A stretch of DNA of 21,840 bases from Candidatus Delongbacteria bacterium (GCA_027858795.1 JAQICF010000067.1:1-21840), one strand, 5' to 3'; shown: positions 1 to 8,499, counted from the first letter of the stretch. The notes: a model not told the origin generated them from the sequence alone. Made by a program: numbers and translations.

Positions 1-1251
1 AATATACACTTTTTCTTTAAGCTCTTCAATCCATTTTTTCATTACACTCTGCCTTTTTCGATCTGTTGTTAGATTTTTCAACATCGTATAATCTGTCTTT
101 ATATCAACCTTATGAGCAAGCTGTTTGTCTAAAACTTTGTAAACATAATAACCATCAGCTTGCTTAAGAGGATCACTAATATAACCTATTTCTGAGTTCA
201 AAAATATTTCTTGATATTTTGCATCAAGATCATCAGTGTTTATATTACCAATTCTTCCATTTTTGGCTTTTGAAATTGGATCTGAGCTATATTTTTTTAC
301 TGCTTCTTCAAAAGTCATATATTTGTTCATAACAGAATCTTTCAAAATAACAGCTTTGCTAAGAGCTGCTTCATCGTCTGTATTCTCTTTCGATGACATC
401 ATTAGTATATGTGATGTATTTATTTTCTCACCGATCTTCTTATTCAATCTAATTATGTGATAGCCAAATGTAGTTTTAACAGGATCAGAAATTTCTCCTT
501 CATCAAGATTATAAGCGGCAACTTCATATTCCGTCACAAGATCTCCTCTTGAAGTAATACCCAGTTCGCCACCATTTTTTGCAGAAGCAGGATCTTGGGA
601 ATATTCCTCAGCAGCTTTTTCAAAAGTAATCTCTTTTGAAATAATCTTAGTTTTTATATCTTTTAATTCATTGAATGCTTTCTCAAGTCCTAAAGATTCG
701 TCACTATTTTTTATCACAAGTTGACTAAGTGAGATAGTCGATTTAACCTCAGGTAAAGAATCCTTATACGTTGAAAAAAATGCTTCTATCTCTTTTCTTG
801 AAACATTTATTTTTTGTAATTTTCTATTCTTCAATTTATCAACAAAAAGAGTTTTTCTTATTTCCGTTTTATATTCTTTCTTCAACTTACTTACAGTTGT
901 CTTGTATTGTTCTTCAAGCTTTTGCTCTCCCCCAACTCTATCTAAGACAGAATTAATCCTATTATCTAAGATCCTTTCAACTTCATCATCTTCCACAGCA
1001 ATAAGAGTATCCTTCAATGCTATATCATATAATATTTTTGCGGACACAAGCTCTTTAAGCATCATATCTTTAAGTTGATCTTCACTAAAAGATCCCTGAA
1101 GCATGTATCTTTGATGTTCAACCAATTGATTTACTTCACTTTGTAATATGATCTCATCGCCAACAACGGCTGCGATTCTATCAATTACTTCTCCTGAAGC
1201 AGAATTTATGATAAATATAATGGATATAAATGTTAATAATAATTTCTTCAC
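1..1251 (-). CDS. surA: SurA-like periplasmic peptidyl-prolyl isomerase (3' end cut by window edge)
   Basis: This frame is open from a GTG at 1251 to the window edge (417 codons). The start is set by GGAG 8 bases upstream, after the preceding gene's stop at 1264. Residues 1-20 form a signal peptide (hydrophobic core, cleavage near ASG|EV). A SurA-type N-terminal helical region follows (VIDRIAAVVGDEIILQSEV). Then come two parvulin (rotamase) domains at about 172-270 and 275-375, each with a NGGELG/NGRIGN loop and a GYH or GYY near its end. The last visible residues (WIEELKEKVYI) look like the usual SurA C-terminus, so only a few residues should be missing. SurA proteins escort unfolded outer-membrane proteins through the periplasm. 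It is the last of three parvulin genes in one operon. The family call is secure; orthology with E. coli SurA is inferred from domain order. Confidence 0.9.
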   Translation of the reverse strand, partial: MKKLLLTFISIIFIINSASGEVIDRIAAVVGDEIILQSEVNQLVEHQRYMLQGSFSEDQLKDMMLKELVSAKILYDIALKDTLIAVEDDEVERILDNRINSVLDRVGGEQKLEEQYKTTVSKLKKEYKTEIRKTLFVDKLKNRKLQKINVSRKEIEAFFSTYKDSLPEVKSTISLSQLVIKNSDESLGLEKAFNELKDIKTKIISKEITFEKAAEEYSQDPASAKNGGELGITSRGDLVTEYEVAAYNLDEGEISDPVKTTFGYHIIRLNKKIGEKINTSHILMMSSKENTDDEAALSKAVILKDSVMNKYMTFEEAVKKYSSDPISKAKNGRIGNINTDDLDAKYQEIFLNSEIGYISDPLKQADGYYVYKVLDKQLAHKVDIKTDYTMLKNLTTDRKRQSVMKKWIEELKEKVYI

Positions 1252-1263
1252 TGTTTCTCCGAA

Positions 1264-2628
1264 TTATTGAGCGTATAATAGCTCAACTTTATATTTCTTA
1301 AAAAGTTTCCTTCTTAATTCATTTTTTAGTATATCTTTTTTAATGTTTATCACTCTTTTTTTGACGATTTCTTCCACATAATCAAATTTATACAACTGAG
1401 ATTCTTTTATTTCGGTGACTTTAATGACCGAAATTGCTTTTGACTGAATTATCAACTCCGAGATTTCATTAACTTTCAATGAATCTGCAGTTTGCCCGAT
1501 CATAGCATGATCCGTTCTGTAGATATAGCCGAGTTCACCATTTCTTGAGTTTGGTCTTGCATAAAATTTAGCATATTTTTCAAAACTGTCACCTGCAATT
1601 ATCTTTTGGCGAATATTCTCTAATTCTAAAGCAACTTTTATTTTATCATTAGATTCTATATTATCAGTATTATCATAAGCTTTGAAGATTTCAGATGTCC
1701 ACATTTTCTTTATCGTTTTAAGCTCAGAATCATCCTTATGCTCTATGTAGTAATCGATCAATTCATCTTTTGATGGTTTTAGATTATCTTGACTAAACAA
1801 CCTTTTTTTATATTCAGATGATACTAAATATTTCATTTGGTCAATAGTTCTCTCTTCCACCCTTTTATCTTCAAAATAACCTTTAGACCCAGCAACTTCT
1901 ACTAATAGATTATTCAACACTTTACCATCTATTAAAGATTTTATCACACTTACTTCTTCAAGATTTTTCATATAGTATGGTTTTATTTGTTTTACAACTG
2001 CAGCTAAATCTTTTACCGTTACTTTTTGATTTTTGTAAGTAATAAGTTCTTTATGGGCTCCAATGACAAATAGTGAATCCGCATATTTAAATGGATCTGA
2101 TATCTTAATCTTTGATATGCTAGATAACAATTCGTTGTTATATGTTACTCCATAAGAAATTTTCAATGAGTCTAGCATATTTTTTATATATCCATTTATT
2201 TCCTTACTACTAACTTTGCTCAAATCTTTACTAAATTTATCTTTAATAAGATCTTCTCTGAATAAATCAACCGCAACTTTTTTTGAAAGCTTTTTATAAG
2301 TAACCCTATAACCTTTTGAATTTAATACTTCCGTAATATTTCCTTCAGTCTGAAAAATCACATTAAGAATATAGTCCTGTATTTTATCTGCTCGTTTTGA
2401 ATTGCTCATCTTAATTCTTGATTTATTAAAACTAGAAATTCCAAATACATCAAATTCTTGAATATCTTTATCATTGATCTTTGCCAATACTATGTTTTGA
2501 TAACCTGGTGTAAGTACTAAATCTTGTGCCTGTAATAAATCAGGTGTAAGTACCATTGTTGAATCTACTATTGCATAATTGTTTGTAATGGTAAAAATCA
2601 ACATAAATATGGAGAAAAATCGAATCAT
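1264..2628 (-). CDS. exported PpiC/SurA-type protein with a degenerate rotamase domain
   Basis: 454 residues. An N-terminal signal peptide (about 1-19, ending NNYA) exports it to the periplasm. The long middle part (20-300) is charged and helical, like the chaperone region of SurA/PpiD proteins. A single parvulin-like domain lies at about 308-408, with NGELGYIY in the position of the usual NGGELGW loop; the GYH segment near its end is not recognisable, so isomerase activity is doubtful and a chaperone role is likelier. The start is ATG with GGAG 8 bases upstream, overlapping the stop of the preceding gene (12-base gap). The downstream SurA-like gene follows after 12 bases. The position between two clearer foldases suggests a dedicated outer-membrane-protein folding set. 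The exact role is unknown. Confidence 0.8.
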   Translation of the reverse strand: MIRFFSIFMLIFTITNNYAIVDSTMVLTPDLLQAQDLVLTPGYQNIVLAKINDKDIQEFDVFGISSFNKSRIKMSNSKRADKIQDYILNVIFQTEGNITEVLNSKGYRVTYKKLSKKVAVDLFREDLIKDKFSKDLSKVSSKEINGYIKNMLDSLKISYGVTYNNELLSSISKIKISDPFKYADSLFVIGAHKELITYKNQKVTVKDLAAVVKQIKPYYMKNLEEVSVIKSLIDGKVLNNLLVEVAGSKGYFEDKRVEERTIDQMKYLVSSEYKKRLFSQDNLKPSKDELIDYYIEHKDDSELKTIKKMWTSEIFKAYDNTDNIESNDKIKVALELENIRQKIIAGDSFEKYAKFYARPNSRNGELGYIYRTDHAMIGQTADSLKVNEISELIIQSKAISVIKVTEIKESQLYKFDYVEEIVKKRVINIKKDILKNELRRKLFKKYKVELLYAQ

Positions 2629-2640
2629 AGAACGTTGCTC

Positions 2641-4098
2641 CTATTTTTTATCGTCATTTACATAATAGAATGATTCTTCTAGAAGAACCTTATCAATGTT
2701 TACTTTATATTTTTCATAAAGTTCTTTTTCCCAGTTTTTTACTTCTTGCTTAAATTTTCTAGCTTTTAAAGTGTTATTGATCAAAACTTTCATTTTTTCT
2801 AAAGAATCATATCCTTCAGGAGTTTTATACTTCTCTTTATTCTTCTTATAAAATTCTTCAATTTCTGTATCGGTAATTTCAATTTTAGATTTCATCATAT
2901 TTACTAAAGTTTTTCTGTATACTGGAATTAAAGTTCTTTTTGCGTTTGCTATTAACTCGGGTCTCTTAGTGTATCCGAGTTGATCTGCATATTCTTCCAA
3001 CATCTTAATTTTTAAAATATTTTTCAATACCGCAATAACATTATTTAAGTTATTCAACGGTGGTCTTTTCTTAATATCCACCGTACCTAGCATTGTCAAT
3101 AACGTATCAATATCTAATTCAACATCGTTAAAGCTAGCTAATATTTTTTTTCTATCTGTTCTTGTAAACTTTGAGATAGGATCTTTGTCAGTACCTTCAA
3201 ACTCTTTCTCATTTTTTCTTAACTGCTTTACAAGCACTTTAATGCTTAGAGTGTCAACTTTCACCTTTAATCTTGGCATTAACTTATCAAGGAATTTTTG
3301 GCTTTCAGTAGAATATTTTTTACCATATTTTTTTAACAATTCTTGTGAAATTACACTTTTCTCTTCTTTAAAAGATTTTAGATCTTCATTTTTTGTTTTA
3401 TCAAAAAGAAGTACCACGTGATAACCATATTTAGTTTTGAAAGGTTTAGATATTTCATCTTTTTTCATTTCAATCATAATTTTTTCAAATTCTTCAAGAA
3501 GATCATATGAACGCAGCCAGCCAAGTTCACCACCATTTACGCCTGTTTTAACATCTGAAGAGTATTTTTTTGCCAATTCTGAAAAATCTGCCCCTGCCAA
3601 CAATTCGTTATAAATAGAATCAATCTTGGACTTTGCCTGATTCATATTTCTTTTTCTGTCAATAGCAATCAATATATGCTTAGGGAAATATTTGATTTTC
3701 TTCTTTTCATATGTTGCTTTTATTTCACTCTCACCGAATATTTTATTTTGAACACTATCAACGAGAAGATGATTTACAATGGCATCATAGTATAGCTTGT
3801 TGTGAAATGCTGTTTCCACCGCCTCTGTTGTATCAATTTTATTTATTATCGCTTGATCTTTCAACATATAATCCATCAACATCGTGTTAATGAATCTAAC
3901 TCTTTGTTCCATCTTACTATTAGCCGCTTTTAATTTATCTCCGTTAAATTCTCTAATCAGCATAGTGTCTTCAAAATCTGAGAATAGCACATTACCCACT
4001 GAAGAGGTAGCTATCATCTTAGAATTATTTGAATTTTGCTTACACGCTATTAAAGCTAGTATTGCTGTTACTATCATGACTGCTTTGAAAAATCTCAT
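2641..4098 (-). CDS. lipoprotein PpiC-type peptidyl-prolyl isomerase
   Basis: 485 residues, first gene of the three-gene foldase operon. The N-terminus is a lipoprotein signal with lipobox LIAC (Cys19), so the mature protein should be lipid-anchored. One well-conserved parvulin domain spans about 138-235: PKHILIA at its start, FSELAKKYSSD, NGGELGW and YGYHVVLL at its end, the pattern of active PpiC/PrsA domains. The flanking regions are helical and probably form the SurA-like chaperone clamp. The start at 4098 has AGGAG seven bases upstream. A promoter at 4150-4178 drives it. The stop codon overlaps the ribosome binding site of the next gene, implying coupled translation. PrsA-like and PpiD-like labels are possible alternatives; the fold family is clear. 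Confidence 0.88.
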   Translation of the reverse strand: MRFFKAVMIVTAILALIACKQNSNNSKMIATSSVGNVLFSDFEDTMLIREFNGDKLKAANSKMEQRVRFINTMLMDYMLKDQAIINKIDTTEAVETAFHNKLYYDAIVNHLLVDSVQNKIFGESEIKATYEKKKIKYFPKHILIAIDRKRNMNQAKSKIDSIYNELLAGADFSELAKKYSSDVKTGVNGGELGWLRSYDLLEEFEKIMIEMKKDEISKPFKTKYGYHVVLLFDKTKNEDLKSFKEEKSVISQELLKKYGKKYSTESQKFLDKLMPRLKVKVDTLSIKVLVKQLRKNEKEFEGTDKDPISKFTRTDRKKILASFNDVELDIDTLLTMLGTVDIKKRPPLNNLNNVIAVLKNILKIKMLEEYADQLGYTKRPELIANAKRTLIPVYRKTLVNMMKSKIEITDTEIEEFYKKNKEKYKTPEGYDSLEKMKVLINNTLKARKFKQEVKNWEKELYEKYKVNIDKVLLEESFYYVNDDKK

Positions 4099-4149
4099 TT
4101 ACATACTCCTAAACATTTGAATTTTAATCCTATTTTAAAAAACTTTCTT

Positions 4150-4178
4150 AATATAGTATATATATATATTTTAAACAA
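4150..4178 (-). promoter_or_regulatory. promoter of the foldase operon with a TA-repeat spacer
   Basis: On the minus strand, TTGTTT (4178-4173) and TATATT (4155-4150) are separated by exactly 17 bases. The spacer contains six uninterrupted TA units (4157-4168). It lies about 50 bases upstream of the first foldase start. It is inferred from consensus resemblance only. Confidence 0.55.
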
Positions 4179-4220
4179 GTGAAAAATAAAGCTAAGTAAA
4201 GCTACTCTTTTTAAATGGAA

Positions 4221-4247
4221 AAAACGGAATTGTTATAATTCCGTTTT
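4221..4247 (-). terminator. intrinsic terminator of glnS
   Basis: A perfect 11-base inverted repeat (AAAACGGAATT / AATTCCGTTTT) with a 5-base loop begins about 20 bases after the glnS stop. On the minus strand the stem runs into six T residues. Confidence 0.85.
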
Positions 4248-4269
4248 AATGATTTATTGAGAACTGTCA

Positions 4270-5916
4270 CTATCTTAGAGATATTGTTTTGTTAAATACT
4301 AAATTTGCTGTAGAAGAATCTTTCATATCTACACTAAAGTATCCAACTCGTTCAAATTGAAATCTATCTTCAATTTCAGCCTTAGAAATACTATCTTCAA
4401 TTTTACAATTCTTTACTATTGTCATAGAGTCGAGATTAACATATTCTTTAAAATCTATGTTTTTATCTTCCAAAGGATTCTCTTTTGTAAAAAGCCTATC
4501 ATAAATTCTTACTTCTGCATCAACTGAATGGTCTGCCGAAACCCAGTGAATAATACCTTTGACTTTTTTATCATTTACCTTCATACTTTTTTGAGAATCA
4601 GGTACTAGATCGCAATATACAACTTCAATTTCATCATTTTCGTTTTTAATGATCTCAGTACATTTTACGATGTATGATTTTCTTAGTTTTACATAATTAC
4701 CTGGTGAAAGTCTAAAAAATTTACTTTCCGGTTCAATTTTAATATCATCTCTTTCCACGTATAAAGATTTAGTAAATTTAACCTCTCTAGTTTCTGTATT
4801 TTCAGAATTTGGAAGTTTCTCAAGGTTGAAAATCTCAATTTCATCTTCTGGATAATTATTGATTACCAACTTTACAGGATCTATCACAGCCATTACATGA
4901 GAACTTGTTTTTTTTAAGTTCTCTCTGATATAATATTCAAGTGTTGTGATATCTATTACACCTTCTTTTTTACTAGTACCTATTTCACTTACAAATTCTC
5001 TGATCGCTTCTGCAGGAACACCTCTTCTTCTTAATCCTATCAATGTTGGCAACCTTGGGTCATCCCATCCGGAAACAATTCCATTATCAACTAATTCTTT
5101 CAATTTCCTTTTGCTTGTTACTGTATTGGTCAAATTTAATCGCGAAAACTCAATTTGTCTCGAATGGAAAATATCTAACTCGGTAATAAACCAATCATAA
5201 AGAGGTCTATGATTTTCAAAAGAAAGATCGCATAGTGAGTGACTTACGCCTTCTAATGAGTCTGATTGTCCATGTGTAAAATCATAAGAAGGATAGATGC
5301 ACCATTTGTTACCTGTTCTGTGGTGCTCTTTATATAAGATTCTATACATTACAGGATCTCTCATGTTCATATTTGGACTACTCATATCAATCTTTGCACG
5401 TAGAACCCGTGATCCTTCAGGGAACTCTCCATTTTTCATTTTTTCGAAGAGTTCAAGATTTTCTTCAATAGTTCTTTCTCTGTTCGGACTGTCTTTTCCA
5501 GGTTCCGTTAACGTTCCTCTAAATTCTTTCATTTCATCAGCATTCAGATCACATACATATGCTTTACCTTTATTTATAAGCTTGATCGCAAAGTCATATA
5601 GAATTGGAAAATAATCCGACGCATAATACAACCTGTCTTCCCAGTCATAACCTAACCATTTAATATCTCTGATAATCCCCAATTCAAACTCTTTCTCTTC
5701 TTTTAGGGGGTTCGTATCATCAAACCTTAAGTTATATAGGCCATTATACTCTTCTGCAATTCCATAACTGATTACAATGGCTTTAGCATGACCAATATGT
5801 AAATATCCACTTGGTTCAGGTGGAAATCTGGTATGTACTTTTTCACACCTTCCATTTTTTAGATCTTCATCAATAAAAGTTTTTATAAAGTTCGATCTTG
5901 ATGTTTCTTCTTTCAT
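4270..5916 (-). CDS. glnS: glutaminyl-tRNA synthetase
   Basis: Charges tRNA-Gln with glutamine (ATP-dependent, class I, cytoplasmic). The protein is 548 residues, close to the E. coli enzyme, and can be matched to it over its full length. Signature 1 is PPEPSGYLHIGHAKAI (HIGH at 40-43). The KMSKS-like loop is TVTSKRKL (267-271), with Thr where many homologues have Met. The GlnRS-specific LRAKIDM and YPSYDFTHG blocks are present, as is a complete C-terminal beta-barrel anticodon-binding region ending FNKTISLR. I chose the ATG at 5916 because AGGTG (5927-5923) is well placed for it; a GTG at 5925 in the same frame overlaps that site. It is divergent from tyrS and carries its own promoter and terminator. 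A functional GlnRS suggests direct charging rather than the Glu-tRNA-Gln amidotransferase route for this tRNA. Confidence 0.97.
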   Translation of the reverse strand: MKEETSRSNFIKTFIDEDLKNGRCEKVHTRFPPEPSGYLHIGHAKAIVISYGIAEEYNGLYNLRFDDTNPLKEEKEFELGIIRDIKWLGYDWEDRLYYASDYFPILYDFAIKLINKGKAYVCDLNADEMKEFRGTLTEPGKDSPNRERTIEENLELFEKMKNGEFPEGSRVLRAKIDMSSPNMNMRDPVMYRILYKEHHRTGNKWCIYPSYDFTHGQSDSLEGVSHSLCDLSFENHRPLYDWFITELDIFHSRQIEFSRLNLTNTVTSKRKLKELVDNGIVSGWDDPRLPTLIGLRRRGVPAEAIREFVSEIGTSKKEGVIDITTLEYYIRENLKKTSSHVMAVIDPVKLVINNYPEDEIEIFNLEKLPNSENTETREVKFTKSLYVERDDIKIEPESKFFRLSPGNYVKLRKSYIVKCTEIIKNENDEIEVVYCDLVPDSQKSMKVNDKKVKGIIHWVSADHSVDAEVRIYDRLFTKENPLEDKNIDFKEYVNLDSMTIVKNCKIEDSISKAEIEDRFQFERVGYFSVDMKDSSTANLVFNKTISLR

Positions 5917-5954
5917 ACAATTCACCTACTTTTTTTACTATTATCTTTGCAAGA

Positions 5955-5983
5955 AATATAACAGTAATGCATAAAATAATCAA
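5955..5983 (-). promoter_or_regulatory. glnS promoter
   Basis: On the minus strand, TTGATT (5983-5978) and TATATT (5960-5955) are separated by 17 bases. TG-T directly before the -10 gives an extended -10. It sits about 40 bases upstream of the chosen glnS start. Assigned by consensus only. Confidence 0.5.
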
Positions 5984-6000
5984 TGTACCATATATTTTAC

Positions 6001-6029
6001 TTGTAAATTTCTATGTAGGTAAATATATT
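6001..6029 (+). promoter_or_regulatory. tyrS promoter
   Basis: TTGTAA (6001-6006), a 17-base spacer and TATATT (6024-6029) lie about 55 bases upstream of tyrS in the divergent glnS/tyrS gap. No T-box leader or terminator-like hairpin is visible in the short leader. Confidence 0.5.
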
Positions 6030-6083
6030 TAACCTAGTAAAATATATCACTAAATAAAAAGCAAACAGAAAGTAGGAAGAAAA

Positions 6084-7307
6084 ATGTCGAATTTATATGC
6101 AGAATTAAAGGAGCGTGGTTTCATCAAACAAATTACTGTTCCCGAAGAAAAAATTGAAAATGTTTTAAACAATAAAAAAATCAGCATGTATACAGGCTTT
6201 GACCCTACAAAAGAGTCATTACACGTAGGTCACTTGTTACCCATAATGTTTCTATCATATTTGCAAAAATCAGGACATCGACCTATTTGTGTTGTAGGAG
6301 GAGCCACTGCATTGATTGGTGATCCAAGTGGAAAAGACAGTATGAGAGAAATGCTTACTGATGAAAAAATACAAGAAAACCTCCGCGGTTTAAAAAATCA
6401 AATATCACATTTCATTGATTTTGAAAATGAAAAAGCTCTTTTAGTAAATAATTTCGATTGGATAGGAAATGAGAATTATATTGATTTTATAAGAACGATA
6501 GGCCCACATTTTACAGTAAATAGAATGCTTGCAGCTGAATGTTTCAAAATGAGAATGGAAAAAGGTCTTTCTTTCCTTGAGTTCAATTATATGATCATGC
6601 AGGCATACGATTTTTACGTGCTTTCTAAAAAATATGAATGTAGAATGCAGATTGGTGGTGACGATCAGTGGTCGAATATTATCGCAGGTATTGAACTTAT
6701 TCGGAGAATTGATGCGAAAGAAGGTATTGGTCTTACCTGTCCTCTTTTAACAAGATCAGATGGTAAGAAAATGGGAAAAACAGAAGGTGGTGCAATATGG
6801 CTAAACCCTGAATGGACTACACCTTACGAATACTATCAATACTGGCGAAATTCAACTGATGAGGATGTAATTAAGTTCTTAAAACTATTCACATTTTTAC
6901 CATTAGATCAAATAAATAAATTTGAATCATGCGAAGGCGTAGGATTGAATGAAGCGAAAGAGATTTTAGCTTATGAAACTACAAAACTTCTTCACGGAAA
7001 AGAAAATGCTGATGCTGCCAGAGAGACTACTAAAAATATATTTTTGAAAGGCGGTAGTGAAGGAGCACCTAGTATAGATCTTAAAACAAATCAGGTTATT
7101 GATCAATTGATAGTTGATGTAGCAGTAAGTGCAAAACTATTTGGATCAAAAGGTGAAGCAAGAAGAATGATTAAGCAAGGTGGATTAAGTATTAATGATA
7201 AAAAAGTAACAGATATCAATGCTATCATATCTGTTGAAGACCTTAGTAATAATGAATTTATGTTTAAAAAAGGTAAAAAGACTTTTCTACTAGTTAAAAT
7301 AATATAA
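6084..7307 (+). CDS. tyrS: tyrosyl-tRNA synthetase
   Basis: Attaches tyrosine to tRNA-Tyr (class I, cytoplasmic, normally a dimer). It is 407 residues, full length for the bacterial TyrRS1-type enzyme. The ATP-binding HIGH motif reads HVGH (47-50), after YTGFDPTKESL. The tyrosine-pocket block QIGGDDQW is at 189-196, and the KMSKS equivalent is KMGKT (229-233), as in most bacterial TyrRS. An S4 RNA-binding domain occupies about 340-407 (GSKGEARRMIKQGGLSIND). The start at 6084 follows AGGAAG. A small lipoprotein gene begins 21 bases after its stop and is probably cotranscribed. No unusual residues were noticed. Confidence 0.97.
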   Translation: MSNLYAELKERGFIKQITVPEEKIENVLNNKKISMYTGFDPTKESLHVGHLLPIMFLSYLQKSGHRPICVVGGATALIGDPSGKDSMREMLTDEKIQENLRGLKNQISHFIDFENEKALLVNNFDWIGNENYIDFIRTIGPHFTVNRMLAAECFKMRMEKGLSFLEFNYMIMQAYDFYVLSKKYECRMQIGGDDQWSNIIAGIELIRRIDAKEGIGLTCPLLTRSDGKKMGKTEGGAIWLNPEWTTPYEYYQYWRNSTDEDVIKFLKLFTFLPLDQINKFESCEGVGLNEAKEILAYETTKLLHGKENADAARETTKNIFLKGGSEGAPSIDLKTNQVIDQLIVDVAVSAKLFGSKGEARRMIKQGGLSINDKKVTDINAIISVEDLSNNEFMFKKGKKTFLLVKII

Positions 7308-7328
7308 TTTTCTTACTGGAGTTTGTTT

Positions 7329-7928
7329 ATGTCTAAAATTTTAAAAATCTCATTACTTATACTTTCTGTGTTACTTATTTTATCTTGTTCCTCAAATGAA
7401 GACAAACTTTTTAAAGCGATTGAAAATGGCAATCTAAGTAAGATCCAATCCCTAATTGAAAGTGGAGTTTCAGTTACATCAAAAGATAAGAATGGGTTAA
7501 CACCAATTGAAATAGCTAGGAAGAACAAATTAAAAGATATTGAATCATATTTTTATGATGAACTAAAAAAAGTATTTGATTCCGAAACTGGCAAATTATT
7601 AAAATTGAAATTTTCACAAAGACTTCTGGAACTTAAAAATATTGAAACTATAAGAAAAAGGGATTATAAAGTTTATCTTGATAATAATGATAATATTTTA
7701 AACTCTATGAATTCTGATAAAAGGATTAACGAACAGCTTCTTTTAGAACAAGAAAAATTCTTTAAGACCCACCAAGAAAGTATCCGAAAATTCATAAATG
7801 CAAAAGTTGATCTAATTGAAGACATAATGAAAGTGTTTATAATAAAAGACTATATTGATGATATCGAGTCTAAAGATTGTAGACATATTGTAAATGTAAA
7901 TATAATGTTGAATTTAAGTGACATTTAA
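7329..7928 (+). CDS. small ankyrin-repeat-like lipoprotein
   Basis: 199 residues, no named family recognised. I start it at ATG 7329, seven bases after GGAG (7318-7321); a TTG two codons upstream in the same frame is less likely. The N-terminus is a lipoprotein signal ending ILSC (Cys20). Residues about 26-75 resemble one to one and a half ankyrin repeats (KLFKAIENGNLSKIQSLIESG, then DKNGLTPIEIARKNKLKDI). The rest is lysine- and glutamate-rich, probably helical, and without recognisable motifs. It follows tyrS by 21 bases and ends only 7 bases before a convergent gene, with no clear terminator between them. It is likely a membrane-anchored envelope protein; nothing in it suggests a link to tRNA charging. 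Confidence 0.75.
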   Translation: MSKILKISLLILSVLLILSCSSNEDKLFKAIENGNLSKIQSLIESGVSVTSKDKNGLTPIEIARKNKLKDIESYFYDELKKVFDSETGKLLKLKFSQRLLELKNIETIRKRDYKVYLDNNDNILNSMNSDKRINEQLLLEQEKFFKTHQESIRKFINAKVDLIEDIMKVFIIKDYIDDIESKDCRHIVNVNIMLNLSDI

Positions 7929-7935
7929 TTAGAAT

Positions 7936-8370
7936 TTAGTTTAAAGAAGCATAATATATATAAGAAATACTACCCAAGAAAATTAATACTGAAAATATCA
8001 GTGGTATAAATAAATTCCTACTGCCATAGTTTTTTCTTCTTAACAGAAAGGAAGGATAAGAATAAATCCAAAGAAGTAAAAAAATAAAGAAAGTTAAGAA
8101 CTTCCCCCCGTAAATCTTCTTTTTCTTCAGTATTAAAACTTTCATTCCTAATCTATGAGAGTCAATCGTGGCTATTATCGAGGTAAGAAGTACTGTTGAA
8201 ATAAGTACTACAAGTAAATATGTATTCATTTCTTTTAAGAATTCAAGATATTTAAACCAATACCATACCAAAAGTGACGATATCAATGGTATAATAACCA
8301 TGATAAAACCTAGAAGATCTAATTTCCCATCTTTATCAATAACTTCAATATCTACTTTATTTTCTTTCAA
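7936..8370 (-). CDS. small multi-pass membrane protein of unknown function
   Basis: 144 residues counted from a TTG at 8370. After a charged N-terminal segment there are about four hydrophobic helices, at roughly 20-38, 48-68, 88-105 and 120-142. The second and third are separated by a basic cytoplasmic-type loop containing KVLILKKKK. I do not recognise the family. The start is unsettled: the frame is open back only to a stop near 8395, and no ATG or clear ribosome binding site precedes the TTG. The first in-frame ATG (8310 region) would remove part of the first helix. A TTGACA (8441-8436) upstream lacks a convincing -10. It faces the tyrS-linked lipoprotein gene and lies downstream of the DUF2089/DUF4097 operon terminator. 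Confidence 0.6.
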   Translation of the reverse strand: MKENKVDIEVIDKDGKLDLLGFIMVIIPLISSLLVWYWFKYLEFLKEMNTYLLVVLISTVLLTSIIATIDSHRLGMKVLILKKKKIYGGKFLTFFIFLLLWIYSYPSFLLRRKNYGSRNLFIPLIFSVLIFLGSISYIYYASLN

Positions 8371-8477
8371 GCTAACGATTTCTGTATTTATGTTTTTTTA
8401 AATTTCACCAGAAAAATCTTAAATAACTAAGTAAATGTCAAGTGTTTTTTTATAATTATGAATTAAGAAACAATAAA

Positions 8478-8499
8478 AAAGGTGCCGTTAAGCACCTTT
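8478..8499 (-). terminator. intrinsic terminator of the DUF2089/DUF4097 operon
   Basis: An 8-base stem (AAAGGTGC / GCACCTTT) with a 6-base loop lies 19 bases after the stop of the last operon gene. It runs into T residues on the minus strand. Confidence 0.85.

Noticed and set aside
2509..2556. Short repeat GGTGTAAGTAC within the second foldase gene
   Set aside because: It encodes a small VLTP repeat in the mature N-terminus; too short to be more than local duplication.
4941..5614. Plus-strand open frames opposite glnS (and similar ones opposite other genes)
   Set aside because: They lie entirely antisense to well-identified genes, lack ribosome binding sites and encode no recognisable domains.
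4257..5916. Thr in the GlnRS KMSKS loop (TSKRK) as a sign of inactivation
   Set aside because: The first position of this loop is variable and the key SK-R residues are intact; the enzyme looks functional.
5917..5925. GTG at 5925 as the glnS start
   Set aside because: It overlaps the AGGTG ribosome binding site that is correctly spaced for ATG 5916.
5926..6083. T-box or other amino-acid riboswitch between glnS and tyrS
   Set aside because: The leader is too short and has no terminator/antiterminator hairpins or T-box sequence.
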